DNA of 64,000 nt. Origin: Apoderus coryli. Taxonomy: Eukaryota; Arthropoda; Insecta; Coleoptera; Attelabidae. Shown in pieces: positions 47,007 to 57,049 of the stretch. Numbering within the stretch: the first letter of the stretch is position 1; the number at the start of each line of letters is the position of its first letter. Where the stretch lies: assembly GCA_911728435.2 (NCBI GenBank), contig OU452202.1, forward strand, positions 5,249,135 through 5,313,134, given 5' to 3'. Position numbers and translations under genes: made by a program. A model generated the notes under the pieces. That model had not been told where the DNA came from. It ran no database searches and worked only from the letters and a program-made list of their open reading frames with translations.

Positions 47007-49391
47007 ATGTTTATAACCGGAGATTTTAATATTGAACTTCTTAGGGATAATAAGCAAAAAAATAATTTATTATCTATGATGACCTCATTTCAATTATCCC
47101 CCGTAGTATTGACTAACACGCGTGTAACGTCAGCGACATCAAGTTGCATTGATAATATTTTCACAAACGTTGAATGTAATCTTGTAGAAGTCCTAGAGAA
47201 CCATGTATCTGACCATATGGCTCAAAAAGCTGATTTTGAAGTCAATCTTCCAATATGTTACAATAAAAACTATATTAGATATTATACACAAATGAATAAG
47301 GAAAAGTTTGCCGATGCTTTAAGAGTACAGGATTGGTCGGCTGTTGTTGATGTTGCGCCGTGTGATGTTGATGAGCAATGGGAAATATTTTCTAATAAAT
47401 TTTGTTTACTTTTCAATCAGCATTTTCCATTACAACTAGTAAAAACAAAAAAAAATAAAAAAGTAGACAATGAGCGCGTTAACGAACTTAAAGGTAATTT
47501 AGATAAACTATTCGTATTGTCAAAATTTAGCAATTATTATTTGGAGTTATATAGAACCACAAAAAAAGAATATGATATACAATTAAAAAATATAAGAACC
47601 CAGAATTATGGAAATAGAATTAAAAATGCGGATAATAAGTCAAAAGTTATGTGGTCAATATGTAAAGAAATAACAGCAAATGAAAAAATCGTAAATATGG
47701 CCGTGGATGGTGAAGCCGAGACAATAGCAAATCAGTATAATGACTATTTATTATCTATAATTCCGCAACTGTTATCGGATATACAAGATTTGCCACATAC
47801 TTGTTCTATAAAAACAAATAATATGTCTATGTATTTAAAACCAACAACTGTGAGCGAAATAGGCGATTTAGTTAATATCATAAAGATGAAACATAGTAGT
47901 GGAATAGATGAGATCCCGAGCAGCATTGTGAAGTTGGCTATTTCGAATATTAAATATATATTGTGTTATATAATTAATAATTCTTTAAAATATAGTATCG
48001 TACCAGCAAAATTAAAAATAGCTCTTATAAAACCATTATTTAAAACGGGGGATACAGGTAACTTGGAGAATTACCGTCCGATTAGTTTGCTTCCCAGTTT
48101 CTCTAAAATATTTGAATTGGTTATGGCTTCCCGTTTAATATGCTTTTTCAATGACTGTAATTTGCTTCATCCGCAGCAACATGGTTACTTGAAGGGAAAA
48201 TCCACGCACACTGCTATTTTTGAGTTTTTGAATAATATTTTGAGAAATTTGGAAAAATCCGACATTTCAATAGGTTTATTTATAGATTTGTCTAAAGCTT
48301 ATGATAGCCTAGACAGATCTTTATTGCTTAAGAAACTAGACTTATACGGTGTGCGCGGAAACTCTTTAAAGTGGATAGAATCGTATCTGACTGACAGATA
48401 TCAAATGGTGAAAGTAGCAAAGGATGGAAAAACAGCTTGTTCGGAGATGAAAATAAATAATTTCGGTGTTGCACAAGGAAGCATTCTCGGACCAATTCTT
48501 TTTCTAATCTATTTTAATGACATACATTACATTAATCAAAGACAAAATATAGCATTGGTGAATTATGCTGATGACACAAATGCTCTCATAGGAGGTCAGA
48601 ATATAGACCAACTGCTGTTTGACCTAAGAAGTTTTTATGTTAATCTCGCGCAATGGTGTACGGCAAACAAATTAATAATTAATTCAGAAAAGACTAATGC
48701 CATATTATTCAGAACAAAACAAAATAAACTTACAAAGCCAAATGAAGTGAAACTTGATTCAGATACTGAAATAGCGCTTGGTTCACAAACGAAATTTTTG
48801 GGAGTTTTAATTAATGAATTTTTAGACTGGGCGAATCATATAAATTCTCTAACAAATAAATTGAATTCTGTGTGTTATGCTTTAAGAGTTGTAGCTCGGT
48901 ATCTGAATAAAGAAATATTAAAAATTTTATACCATGCAAACTTTGAGTCTCGTTTAAAATATGGCATTGTTTTTTGGGGTAGAGACAGTAATGTGCAAAA
49001 TATTTTTGTGGTTCAAAAACGATGTATTAGAATAATAAATAATATGTCTTATTTACAATCGTGTAGAGGGGTATTCCGGTCAGAAAAACTAATGACTGTA
49101 ACTGCGTTATATATTTACGAATGTTTAGTATTCTTTAGTAATAATAGAGATAAATTTGATAACCCATCTGAAATTCACGAATATAACACAAGAACAGTTG
49201 ACGTAACATATCCAATACATCGTTTAAACGTTTTTGCTAATAATGCACCTTATATGTGCATAAAATTATACAATAATTTACCGCCTAGGATAAAAAACAT
49301 TAAAGTGTCTAAAATATTTAAAAGAGAAATCAAAACATATTTACTACATTTAGAACCATATTGTTTATCTGAATATTTGAATACAATGTAA
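47007..49391 (+). CDS. LINE ORF2, partial endonuclease plus full reverse transcriptase, 794 aa
   Basis: The C-terminal half of the apurinic-type endonuclease is present (GDFNIELL at 5-12; CIDNIFTN; VSDHMAQ). The reverse transcriptase spans about residues 270-650: SSGIDEIPSSI, NYRPISLLPSFSKIFE, FIDLSKAYDSLD, AQGSILGPILF and the catalytic NYADDTNAL. The C-terminal domain includes YGIVFWGRD and YNNLPPRIK. The coding frame really extends upstream to 46923 without an ATG; M at 47007 is internal. Its missing N-terminal endonuclease half makes it unable to move on its own. Confidence 0.9.
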   Translation: MFITGDFNIELLRDNKQKNNLLSMMTSFQLSPVVLTNTRVTSATSSCIDNIFTNVECNLVEVLENHVSDHMAQKADFEVNLPICYNKNYIRYYTQMNKEKFADALRVQDWSAVVDVAPCDVDEQWEIFSNKFCLLFNQHFPLQLVKTKKNKKVDNERVNELKGNLDKLFVLSKFSNYYLELYRTTKKEYDIQLKNIRTQNYGNRIKNADNKSKVMWSICKEITANEKIVNMAVDGEAETIANQYNDYLLSIIPQLLSDIQDLPHTCSIKTNNMSMYLKPTTVSEIGDLVNIIKMKHSSGIDEIPSSIVKLAISNIKYILCYIINNSLKYSIVPAKLKIALIKPLFKTGDTGNLENYRPISLLPSFSKIFELVMASRLICFFNDCNLLHPQQHGYLKGKSTHTAIFEFLNNILRNLEKSDISIGLFIDLSKAYDSLDRSLLLKKLDLYGVRGNSLKWIESYLTDRYQMVKVAKDGKTACSEMKINNFGVAQGSILGPILFLIYFNDIHYINQRQNIALVNYADDTNALIGGQNIDQLLFDLRSFYVNLAQWCTANKLIINSEKTNAILFRTKQNKLTKPNEVKLDSDTEIALGSQTKFLGVLINEFLDWANHINSLTNKLNSVCYALRVVARYLNKEILKILYHANFESRLKYGIVFWGRDSNVQNIFVVQKRCIRIINNMSYLQSCRGVFRSEKLMTVTALYIYECLVFFSNNRDKFDNPSEIHEYNTRTVDVTYPIHRLNVFANNAPYMCIKLYNNLPPRIKNIKVSKIFKREIKTYLLHLEPYCLSEYLNTM

Positions 49392-49506
49392 AACTGCATA
49401 ATATTTTCCTTGGGTGTGTATTTTTCTTTTTCTTTTGATATTAGTGTAGTTGTAGTACTTATTTTGACGTGATTTCACTTTATGTACTGACATAATTTTG
49501 AAACAA

Positions 49507-49507
49507 A

Positions 49508-49556
<49 letters not shown>
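49507..49556 (+). repeat. (TTA)n microsatellite, LINE tail
   Basis: About sixteen ATT repeats, ending TATATTATATAC. Confidence 0.9.
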
Positions 49557-49559
<3 letters not shown>

Positions 49560-49959
49560 TATATACTCTAGAATGATAATCCCGTAGTACAAAAATGTAA
49601 CCAAAAGTGTAGAGCTGTCCATAATGCGCATGATCACCAGTAACTTATTTTTCAACAGGACCGGCTTTGATTAAATGTAATATTACTGTTATAGGTATAT
49701 TTAAAATTAAATTTTACCATTTGGTAACATTCAAATAAAAAAATGGAATAAAGGAATTTAAGAAATAAAAAATTACATTAAATATCTAAATACTTTATTG
49801 TCTAACAGGTACAACCCAATAATAATAAATCTAAGCAGAAACGAGAAATAAGTAAAAATTCAAATACTGTAAAATATCTTAAGGACTTGAGCATTATAAT
49901 TATTTATTTTATTATTATATAATATTTGTTTGTTTATACAACCACCTTAGGCGTCTTAC
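49557..49959. other. No feature seen
   Basis: AT-rich spacer between the LINE and the THAP-related duplication. Confidence 0.35.
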
Positions 49960-50139
49960 CTCTCTACAGCCTTCAAAGAAGGGGTGCAAGAAACAGTGAC
50001 TTCACAAATATTTTCCGTGTCCATGTAAACCACTTCCATATCATCCGTACTACTCGCAATAGTATTTTGTGACAAAACATGGTTGGTAGAACTTTTATTC
50101 TCAGCAATATAATATATACAAAGTTCGTTTGAATTCTGT

Positions 50140-50500
50140 TGTTAAACTGAAATATACTTAATTACAGAATCCTCCATGAAATTGCTGAGAATAAAAGTTC
50201 TACCAACCATGTTTTGTCACAAAATACTATTCCGAGTAGTACGGATGATAACAACAGAATTCAAACGAACTTTGTATATATACAAAGTTCGTTTGAATTC
50301 TGTTGTTAAACCGAAATATACTTAATTACAGAATCCTCCATGAAATTGCTGAGAATAAAAGTTCTACCAACCATGTTTTGTCACAAAATACTATTGCGAT
50401 TAGTACGGATGATATGGAAGTGGTTTACATGGACACGGAAAATATTTGTGAAGTCACTGTTTCTTGCACCCCTTCTTTGAAGGCTGTCTACACAACGTAG
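50140..50500 (+). repeat. Inverted duplicate copies of the THAP-linked exon
   Basis: A partial copy (about 50140-50249) and a longer one (about 50308-50500) lie on the plus strand, opposite to the original at 49960-50110. Both plus copies keep the acceptor CTTAATTACAG before AATCCTCCATG. The longer one reads through to CTPSLKAVYTT and a stop instead of the donor. Homology between the copies is about 97 percent by eye. Confidence 0.75.
50250..50307. repeat. Perfect 58-bp palindrome without spacer
   Basis: Left arm 50250-50278 (AACAACAGAATTCAAACG...) is the exact reverse complement of 50279-50307. It marks the joint between two duplicated segments. Confidence 0.85.
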
Positions 50501-50932
50501 GAAATATATTCTTGACATACATATCATGCATTTTTGACAGACTGCTGTTAAGTAAACAGTGTCTTGATATCAAACGATTAAGAATTTAACTTCCACTCTC
50601 ATTTACATAATCTCTTCTTTTCAACAAAAGTTTGGGAACTGCATCGGGTACGAGGGTGATCCTCTTGTCGTCTTCTCTACAAATGATATCTTCTGCAGCG
50701 AAATGCTTACTGCATATGACATTCCCATCACATACATTTTCTGTACTAGGATCCCAATGCCCGCATCCAAACATCATGTCTTTTTTTTGTCAAGCTAAAA
50801 ATGAGTATCATGTCAATGGTATCATATTGACTCAAACTGAGACTGTTAGAAACCCGAAACAATAACTTACTGAAAATATTTAATACCAGGAATTAGACCT
50901 TCATTTTTACACCACAACACTATACACCTCAT

Positions 50933-51226
50933 TGTTTGTTAAATAAACGAACTAACACCAAAATAACAAATATTAAAAACAATTTTAATCACAAATAGGT
51001 ATATCTATCAACAATTAAAATATACCACGAATAAAACCATAACTCAATTATAAAACCTATCTGAATTGTTGTGAAGCCGACTCTGGCAGATATTCCCACT
51101 ACGAGAAACGTCATTTGCGAAAACAGACGCTGTTGCGAAATCTCCTAAATTTAATAAGATTTGGAAAAAAATGTTTCGTTCATATTGCTGAAAACTAAAC
51201 AGTATGCAATTTTACCACAGAAATCT

Positions 51227-51258
<32 letters not shown>

Positions 51259-51772
51259 GTATATTTGTTTTGGGCCGCGATATACTCGTATTGTTTTCAA
51301 AAATGTAGCCGTATGCACTAAAGAAAAAACCAAATTTGTTGCAGTTTTGATACAGCAAACCGACTAACCCCGTGTAAAAAAAATATCTACTCGAATAATG
51401 CATTTTTCAGTGCTTTACATTGTCGGTTACTTTTTTCTGTTCTCATATTTGAAATATTTAAAAATATTTTATAGAACTACAGTAGAATTATAATTTTTTT
51501 TATCTTTTTGTGACACGGTGATGTATCGATTTTTGTTTTTGCGTATTATTTGAATAGGTTCGTTTACTAATTTTTTTATGATTCAAATATTCTTATTTTA
51601 TTCAGTACACAATCTGTCGGTGAATTGTAAAGATGTATTGTAAAATCTTGAATATATTTTTGGGCACGGTTAGTACCTTACATTACTCTATAAGGTATCT
51701 TAAATTTCATCTGAAAACTGACATTAAATTGATATAATTACATTTTTATTTTGCCGATTTTAAATCAATTTT
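50933..51772. other. No gene; one (TA)n run
   Basis: AT-rich. A (TA)n microsatellite lies at about 51228-51256. Nothing else recognised. Confidence 0.4.
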
Positions 51773-52130
51773 CAATCACTCTCGCGTCGCAGTAATGTGT
51801 TATATGTGCGTGTTTAAAAAAAAAACTTACGTTAAAATCCTTATGTGTTAAATTAGTAAAAAAAATAGTGCTTTGGTTTACGTGAAGCCTGATTATTTAT
51901 ATGGAAAATCGTATCCAGGAGTTAGGCAAATGAAGGAGTATCAGGTGTAAGTAATTTTAGTTTTCATAACTTTTTAAGGGCGAGCGGGACAAACCCAAAA
52001 CTTTATTTGATACATAAATTAACGTAATTTCGAAATGGAGTTCTAAACGTTTGTCACAAAAATTATCTATAGAAACCACTTTTTCAAAAACCCAAGGTCA
52101 GCCTATGTTACGTTATATTTAACTAATTCA
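51773..52130 (+). repeat. Exon-like module, copy Z, and flank
   Basis: It aligns with 60979-61197 and 63223-63441: shared GTGCTTTG...TACGTGAAGCCTGA, GTATGGAAA..G, CAGGAGT...GGAGTAT and the end AGGTGTAAGT (51943-51952). The 3' flank (AAGGGCGAGCGGGAC; TTGTCACAAAAATTATCTAT) matches 63475 and about 63920 as well. No conserved ORF. Confidence 0.6.
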
Positions 52131-53070
52131 AAAAGAACATTTCGAATAGAAGCAAGTAGGCATTCAAAATTTTCTTTAAACGTAGTTAATAATTGTTATA
52201 GTACGTCTGCATAAATTTGGGAAACAATTTCTGCAAAAAATCAGCCTCAACTCAGTTGCATCAGCAACAATCACTTAAGCGTCAAAATATAACATTTTGA
52301 AGAAAATTGCCTATACGTTCCCTACTATTGAATTTTTTCTGTTTACGGAATCTTTTGAATGGACTATAGATATTCCGATCAGCTACCATTTGTTCATATA
52401 CTTTACAATAACTGAACTATTATTGTGAATTAATTTGGTTAGGATTTTTAATTAATTTTTTAACAGTTAAGTTGAAGCTCTACCAACAATATAAACACCG
52501 TATTGTGTGTAATTTAAAAAATGAAATTCAGAAAACCCTCAAAACACATTTTTTTAATAGAAACCCCAACATAAAAAGTTTATCTTATTTAGCGATAACA
52601 ATAAGGGTAAGTTTGCATAAAGTTGTATATTCTGACAATTTTTAGTTTTCGAAAAATTTGCCTATATTTGCACATTTCATATCCATTAAATTTGTTTAGG
52701 TTTCATTCAGTCTAGCCTATTGTAGAGTGTTTTGCAGATAGCGTTCGAGTGAAGATTTTTCTCCAATTACCCTAGATATTTCACTTCTTTCTCATTGTTA
52801 TGGTATTTCCGTCAAAGAAAGATACAGGGTGACCGTTTGAAAGGCGTAGTAAATCTTCTCATTTTTAGAGTGTCGAGACCGAAAAAATACTACAGCCTGG
52901 TTTGGGCAAAATGCAGATTAAATCTTTTTTTTAAATGGAACACTCTATATGTCTTTACGTCGTTAAATTGGGACTTTTTTTTCTAATTCGAACCATACCA
53001 GATACTATAAGTATAAAGTATATTGTTTTAGTTATATAAAATTATTTTAGTATGTAAAACACTATTTATA
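52131..53070. other. Degenerate repeat flank; no gene
   Basis: It contains GAATGGACTATA...CCATTTGTTCATAT near 52357, also at 61654, so the Z/X duplication extends through here in eroded form. A TACAGGGTGACC end-like motif at 52823 suggests a decayed TA-inserted MITE. Confidence 0.4.
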
Positions 53071-54061
53071 CAGGGTGTTATTAAATTAAGTGGGACAAAC
53101 TTCAGGGGGTATTTCTGCATGAAAAAATAATGACAGTTTGCTATATAAACATATGTCCGCAAATGCTTCGTTTTCTGAGATAAAGTTTTTTGCTCTGAAA
53201 CCCGTGAAGATATGCAAATGAAATTTAGTGAGGTTTAAGAGGTAGTTATTGCGCATTTTTTGGCAAGCAATTAAGAATTTTCTGTTCATCAGTGGCGCGC
53301 ATACAGGTAAAGATCTCAATATTTTTAAAGAAAAAAATGGTACGCTATTGGAATTTTTCAAATAAAAAATCATTTTGCATTTCCTCGTTCAATTTGTGAT
53401 AAAAAATTTTTCTTGCTCTTTTATCGTAGGGGGCATCGTCTTTGTGCAAAAAAAAATAAAACATCTTACCCCGTATTTTTCATTTCTTTAATACATTATC
53501 AAGAAATATCTAATACAATAAACATTAAACCAAAACAATAACAGAAAATAACACTAATAATAAAGAAACGCTAATTTGAAATTTCGTTGAAATATTCGTA
53601 TTTAACAGAATGTTGACAGTAGCCTACTAGCGTCGCCGCGAGATGTTTTATTTTTTTGCACAAATGCCCCCTACGATAAAAAAGCAAGAGAGATTTTGTA
53701 TCACAAATTGAACGAGGAATTCCAAAATGATTTTTAATTTGAAAAATTCCAGTGGCGTACCTTTTTTTCTCTTCAAAAAAATTGAGATCATTACCCGTAT
53801 GCGCGCCACTGATGAACATAAAATTCTTAATTGCATGTCAAAAAATGCGCAATAACTACCTCTTAAAACCCACTAAATTTTATTTGCATATCTCCATCTG
53901 CTTCAGAGCAATCAATAAATCTCACTTTTTAAGAAAAACTTTAACTGTATCTCTGCAGAAAACGAAGCATTTGCGGACATATGTTTATATAGCAAACTGT
54001 CATTATTTTTTTATGCAGAATTATCTCCTGAAGTTTGTCGCACTTATTTACTAACACCCTG
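53071..54061. mobile_element. 991-bp non-autonomous mariner-type MITE with long inverted repeats
   Basis: Ends CAGGGTGTTA...TAACACCCTG with TA on both sides (53069-53070, 54062-54063). Arms of about 400 bp (53071 to about 53470, and about 53640-54061) share GGACATATGT/ACATATGTCC, TGGCGCGCATAC/GTATGCGCGCCA and AGGGGGCAT/ATGCCCCCT. The central 170 bp is unique, with no transposase. Confidence 0.85.
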
Positions 54062-54930
54062 TATAGCCGTCGTAATAATTTATTAATTGTCATTAATCGT
54101 GTTCAATAATATACATGACACAAGCCTACTTGGTGAACATGTATTTTATTTTTAAATCCTCTTAAAATATTGTTTTTATTAAGTTTGACTAAATATATAG
54201 CCACTTGTCATACAGGCTTATAAAGAGAATGCAATTTGGAAGACAGTGACACATTGATATATACGGTGTTCTATTTGAGAAAACAAAGTTGATAGCGTTA
54301 TCTTAAACAATAGGAATTCGACAAAAAAATTGACGCCGCTGTATTAAGCATCAAATTTTCTCTAACTTTGATTTAACCAATGTTCACAGAACTCCAATAA
54401 CAACGGAAATATGAAATATAAAGAAAAATGACAAAAAATTAAATTTACTCTGTATAATTATAGGAAACCAATCAGTTACCGGCTCTTCGATTGCGGCAAT
54501 AAACTAAACTCAAAAAATGACGTGTTACTTATTTTTGCTCTATCTATTACGGTTAAGGCTGTCCCGTATAAAAACATCCAAATTTGCGCACCCTGTACAA
54601 TTATGATTTTGCTGGGATTTCCGAATATATGCCTGACTCGATCCCTGAGAAATATTTACGGTAGATTGAGTTCTGTAAGAAGTAATTCCTTCAGAACTTG
54701 ATCTAGATAGTATTAAAACTCGACTTTCTCTCGTTCTAATACTGCTGCAAAAAGGGGAAAGAATCACACCCTATGAGCAGCCACTGTCTATCTAACAGTT
54801 AGATCCTGTGGAGAGGTGTCGACTCTGTTAATTATTTAAAAAAATGGACTTTTTTTCAAGTTAATAATTTTATTTATAATCATCCTACTAAAATGCTGAA
54901 AACCATTAATTGTGTAAGTATCTCTTTTCG
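54062..54930. other. No gene recognised
   Basis: AT-rich. TTATTTATAATC(A)ATCCTACTAA occurs at about 54871 and again at about 55078, a local duplication flanking the hammerhead-like motif. Confidence 0.35.
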
Positions 54931-54972
54931 CCACTGATGATGGAACTGGTGTAAGTTCCGAAACATGTGTGG
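54931..54972 (+). ncRNA. Hammerhead-ribozyme-like motif (d)
   Basis: CCA, CTGATGA, helix II GGAAC...GTTCC (5 perfect pairs), GAAAC, ACATGT, then GTG and TGG pairing with CCA. The cleavage position reads GTG, where G at the cleavage site is not normally cut, so this copy is probably inactive. The 3' flank resembles that of motif (a). Confidence 0.5.
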
Positions 54973-56029
54973 ATGCAAATTATAAATTTCTATTAAATTT
55001 ATTTTTGTGAAGATTCGACTTTTGTCATTGATAAAATACAACTCCACTTAAGCATGGACTATTTTTTCATATTAATAATTTTATTTATAATCCATCCTAC
55101 TAATATACTGAAAAAATAATTATCTATCTGCTTAAAATTTACAAACACTTTGTATTATTCGATTTATTTTGAACACATGCCTAAACAAGTAAACACTATT
55201 TTTTGTTCTCATTATTTCTCCTTCTTTTTATATGTTTTGTATTTACAATTTTATATTCACTCTGTACCTGTTATATCGATCGCTGTATTGTTGTATAGAA
55301 GTGTTGATTCGGTACTATACGTGGCGTGATCGGTACTTGCCGACATTGTTATCACCTACCTAGATCATATTGAACGGTGTTTGAATCGATTTTAAACGTT
55401 TCGCAGTTTTGAATAAAAAAGTTACAATTAACCGTTATTATTTTTCGGAGGTGAATTTTGTTAATTAATTTGTTGTCATAATATTGTGGGGTAAGTTCTA
55501 GTAAATAAAAATATCTAGTTACGTACGCACTTCTTTCGACAATAAAAAAATGTTGATTTGACTATTGATCTGTTGAATTGTGTCCATAATATAAATCCTG
55601 ACATCATGAAATAACCTTCTTGTTTTAGATGTGACTGTTTTATTATATTAAAGTATTTCTTTCGGAATTTACCTATATTTTTTTAGAAGTTTATGTAGAA
55701 TAAACGAAATTTAGGCAATTTGATTTTATCCTAGACCAGCGATAATTTCATCGTCCCAGGTTGTCTTTTGAAATTGTTTGTAACAAAATTATAATACTTT
55801 CTAGGAACTTAAAAATATCTATTAATAATATAATGTATGATAATATTATTAGGTAACCTAAAATATACAGAGTGGTCGATTTCTCGGAGAATAGGCATTG
55901 AAAATTTAGAATAATTCTGCTATGAATAGGTAAATCGTTCAGTAAATCCCAAAGTGGTCACCCTTTCCGTTATGAGTGTTAGAAGAAATATTGTACAGAG
56001 TGGACAAATTTCGATGGATATGTGGGGAC
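54973..56029. other. No feature seen
   Basis: AT-rich, no ORF, no clear element. Confidence 0.35.
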
Positions 56030-56470
56030 TTTATTAGAGTAACTTTTCTCAGAAACTAATGACTTTAGAAAAAAAAATGTTAATAAAAAAAGTTTATTTG
56101 TTTTAAAGAAATTTTAAAATTATTTGAGTGTTCATAATACAGGGCATCCGAAAAGTGCTGCACCGACATTAAGTACATAATTTCAAATGGGACACACTAT
56201 TTATTTTCACATTTTTAGGTCCCTTGATATAATTGAAGGTAAGTTTCATAACAACTCCCTAATCGAATTTTGTGTAATTTAGACAGAATTTTTTTAACAA
56301 ATTTATGATTTCGGCAAAAAATGTCTTGTGCGTTAGTTAAGATTTTATTATAAAATTTCAACAATAACTTAAAAAGCTACATTCTAACGGTCTGTGGCAG
56401 TTAGGTGTTTTATATTGATACAGGGTATCGCAGATCGTGGAAATTTTTTTGTAAATTTCTATGTGCAATA
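56030..56470 (+). repeat. Left arm of a distant inverted repeat
   Basis: Blocks CAGAAACTAATGACTTTAGA, CTTGTGCG, GCAGTTA.GTGT and ATACAGGGT.TCGCAGATCGT recur inverted at 59727-60010, about 3.3 kb away. The arms enclose the MITE, tandem-repeat and SINE block. Confidence 0.6.
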
Positions 56471-56508
56471 TCCAAGTTTTTAGCTCTCCATATCATATAT
56501 GTAATATA

Positions 56509-56963
56509 CAGGGTGTCCTATGGTGACGGTCCATTAAAATATTTCGGAGACTACTTTGAATTGAATTTGAAAAATTCTGGTATATGTATTGCCAAATATG
56601 GTCTATTCAAATATCATAATACCAAGCGCTTAGCACTTCCGGTTATACCGGAAGTTGATAGTGACTTTGTTATTTTAAATGGAACACCCTATATATTATG
56701 ACATTTTTGGATTCCACATAAGATTCTAGACATCTTTCGTGTATACTATACCTAAATCCAGCTGTTTTTGACGTATATCAAGACTTATGTCAAAACTGAC
56801 ATTTTAGGGCTCAATAATAATCACATTTTTTTTCTTATAAAGAAGTCTTTAGTAATGATATTTGAATAGACCATATTTGGCAATACATATACCAAAATTT
56901 TCCAAATTCAATTCAAAGTAGTCTCCGAAATATTTTAATGGGCCGTCACCATAGGACACTCTG
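56509..56963. mobile_element. 455-bp TA-inserted MITE
   Basis: Ends CAGGGTGTCCTATGGTGACG...CGTCACCATAGGACACTCTG with TA flanks. Inverted arms of about 125 bp share TTTCGGAGACTACTTTGAAT and GGTCTATTCAAATATCAT. The centre has CACTTCCGG...CCGGAAGT. No coding content. Confidence 0.85.
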
Positions 56964-57049
56964 TATATATGGAGACTATTAGTTTCATGAATTTTTTTTT
57001 TATTTCATCGAAAATACTTGTTTTTGGTCATTTTATACATAAATAAGTA

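Larger units (their letters stand above)
46923..49556 (+). mobile_element. 5'-truncated, recently inserted LINE
   Basis: The open frame starts inside the endonuclease at YRPPTGN (46923) and runs to the stop at 49391. A short 3' UTR ends in a (TTA)n tail at about 49507-49556. ATATTATATA occurs both just before the truncation point (about 46905-46918) and just after the tail, a plausible target duplication. The uninterrupted 794-aa frame shows it is young. A microsatellite tail instead of poly(A) fits CR1/L2-group LINEs. Confidence 0.85.
49960..50932 (-). pseudogene. THAP-domain gene fragment, frameshifted, with rearranged third exon
   Basis: THAP zinc fingers are C2CH DNA-binding domains. Exon 1 50932-50871: MRCIVLWCKNEGLIPGIKYF, good GTAAGT donor. 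Exon 2 from 50794: HLTKKRHDVWMRALGS, then a frameshift near 50755; the other frame continues ENVCDGNVICSKHF...LVPDAVPKLLL to a GTAAAT donor near 50590. C..WC, W, C..HF and AVP are the THAP hallmarks. Exon 3 candidate about 50110-49960 (AENKSSTNHVLSQ ... SLKAVE) ends in GTAAGA, but its acceptor side is lost at a rearrangement junction. Either a recent pseudogene or a gene with an assembly or base error. Confidence 0.65.

Noticed and set aside
49365..49655. 96-aa ORF with a poly-Asn run
   Set aside because: It is a translation of the (TTA)n microsatellite on the antisense strand.
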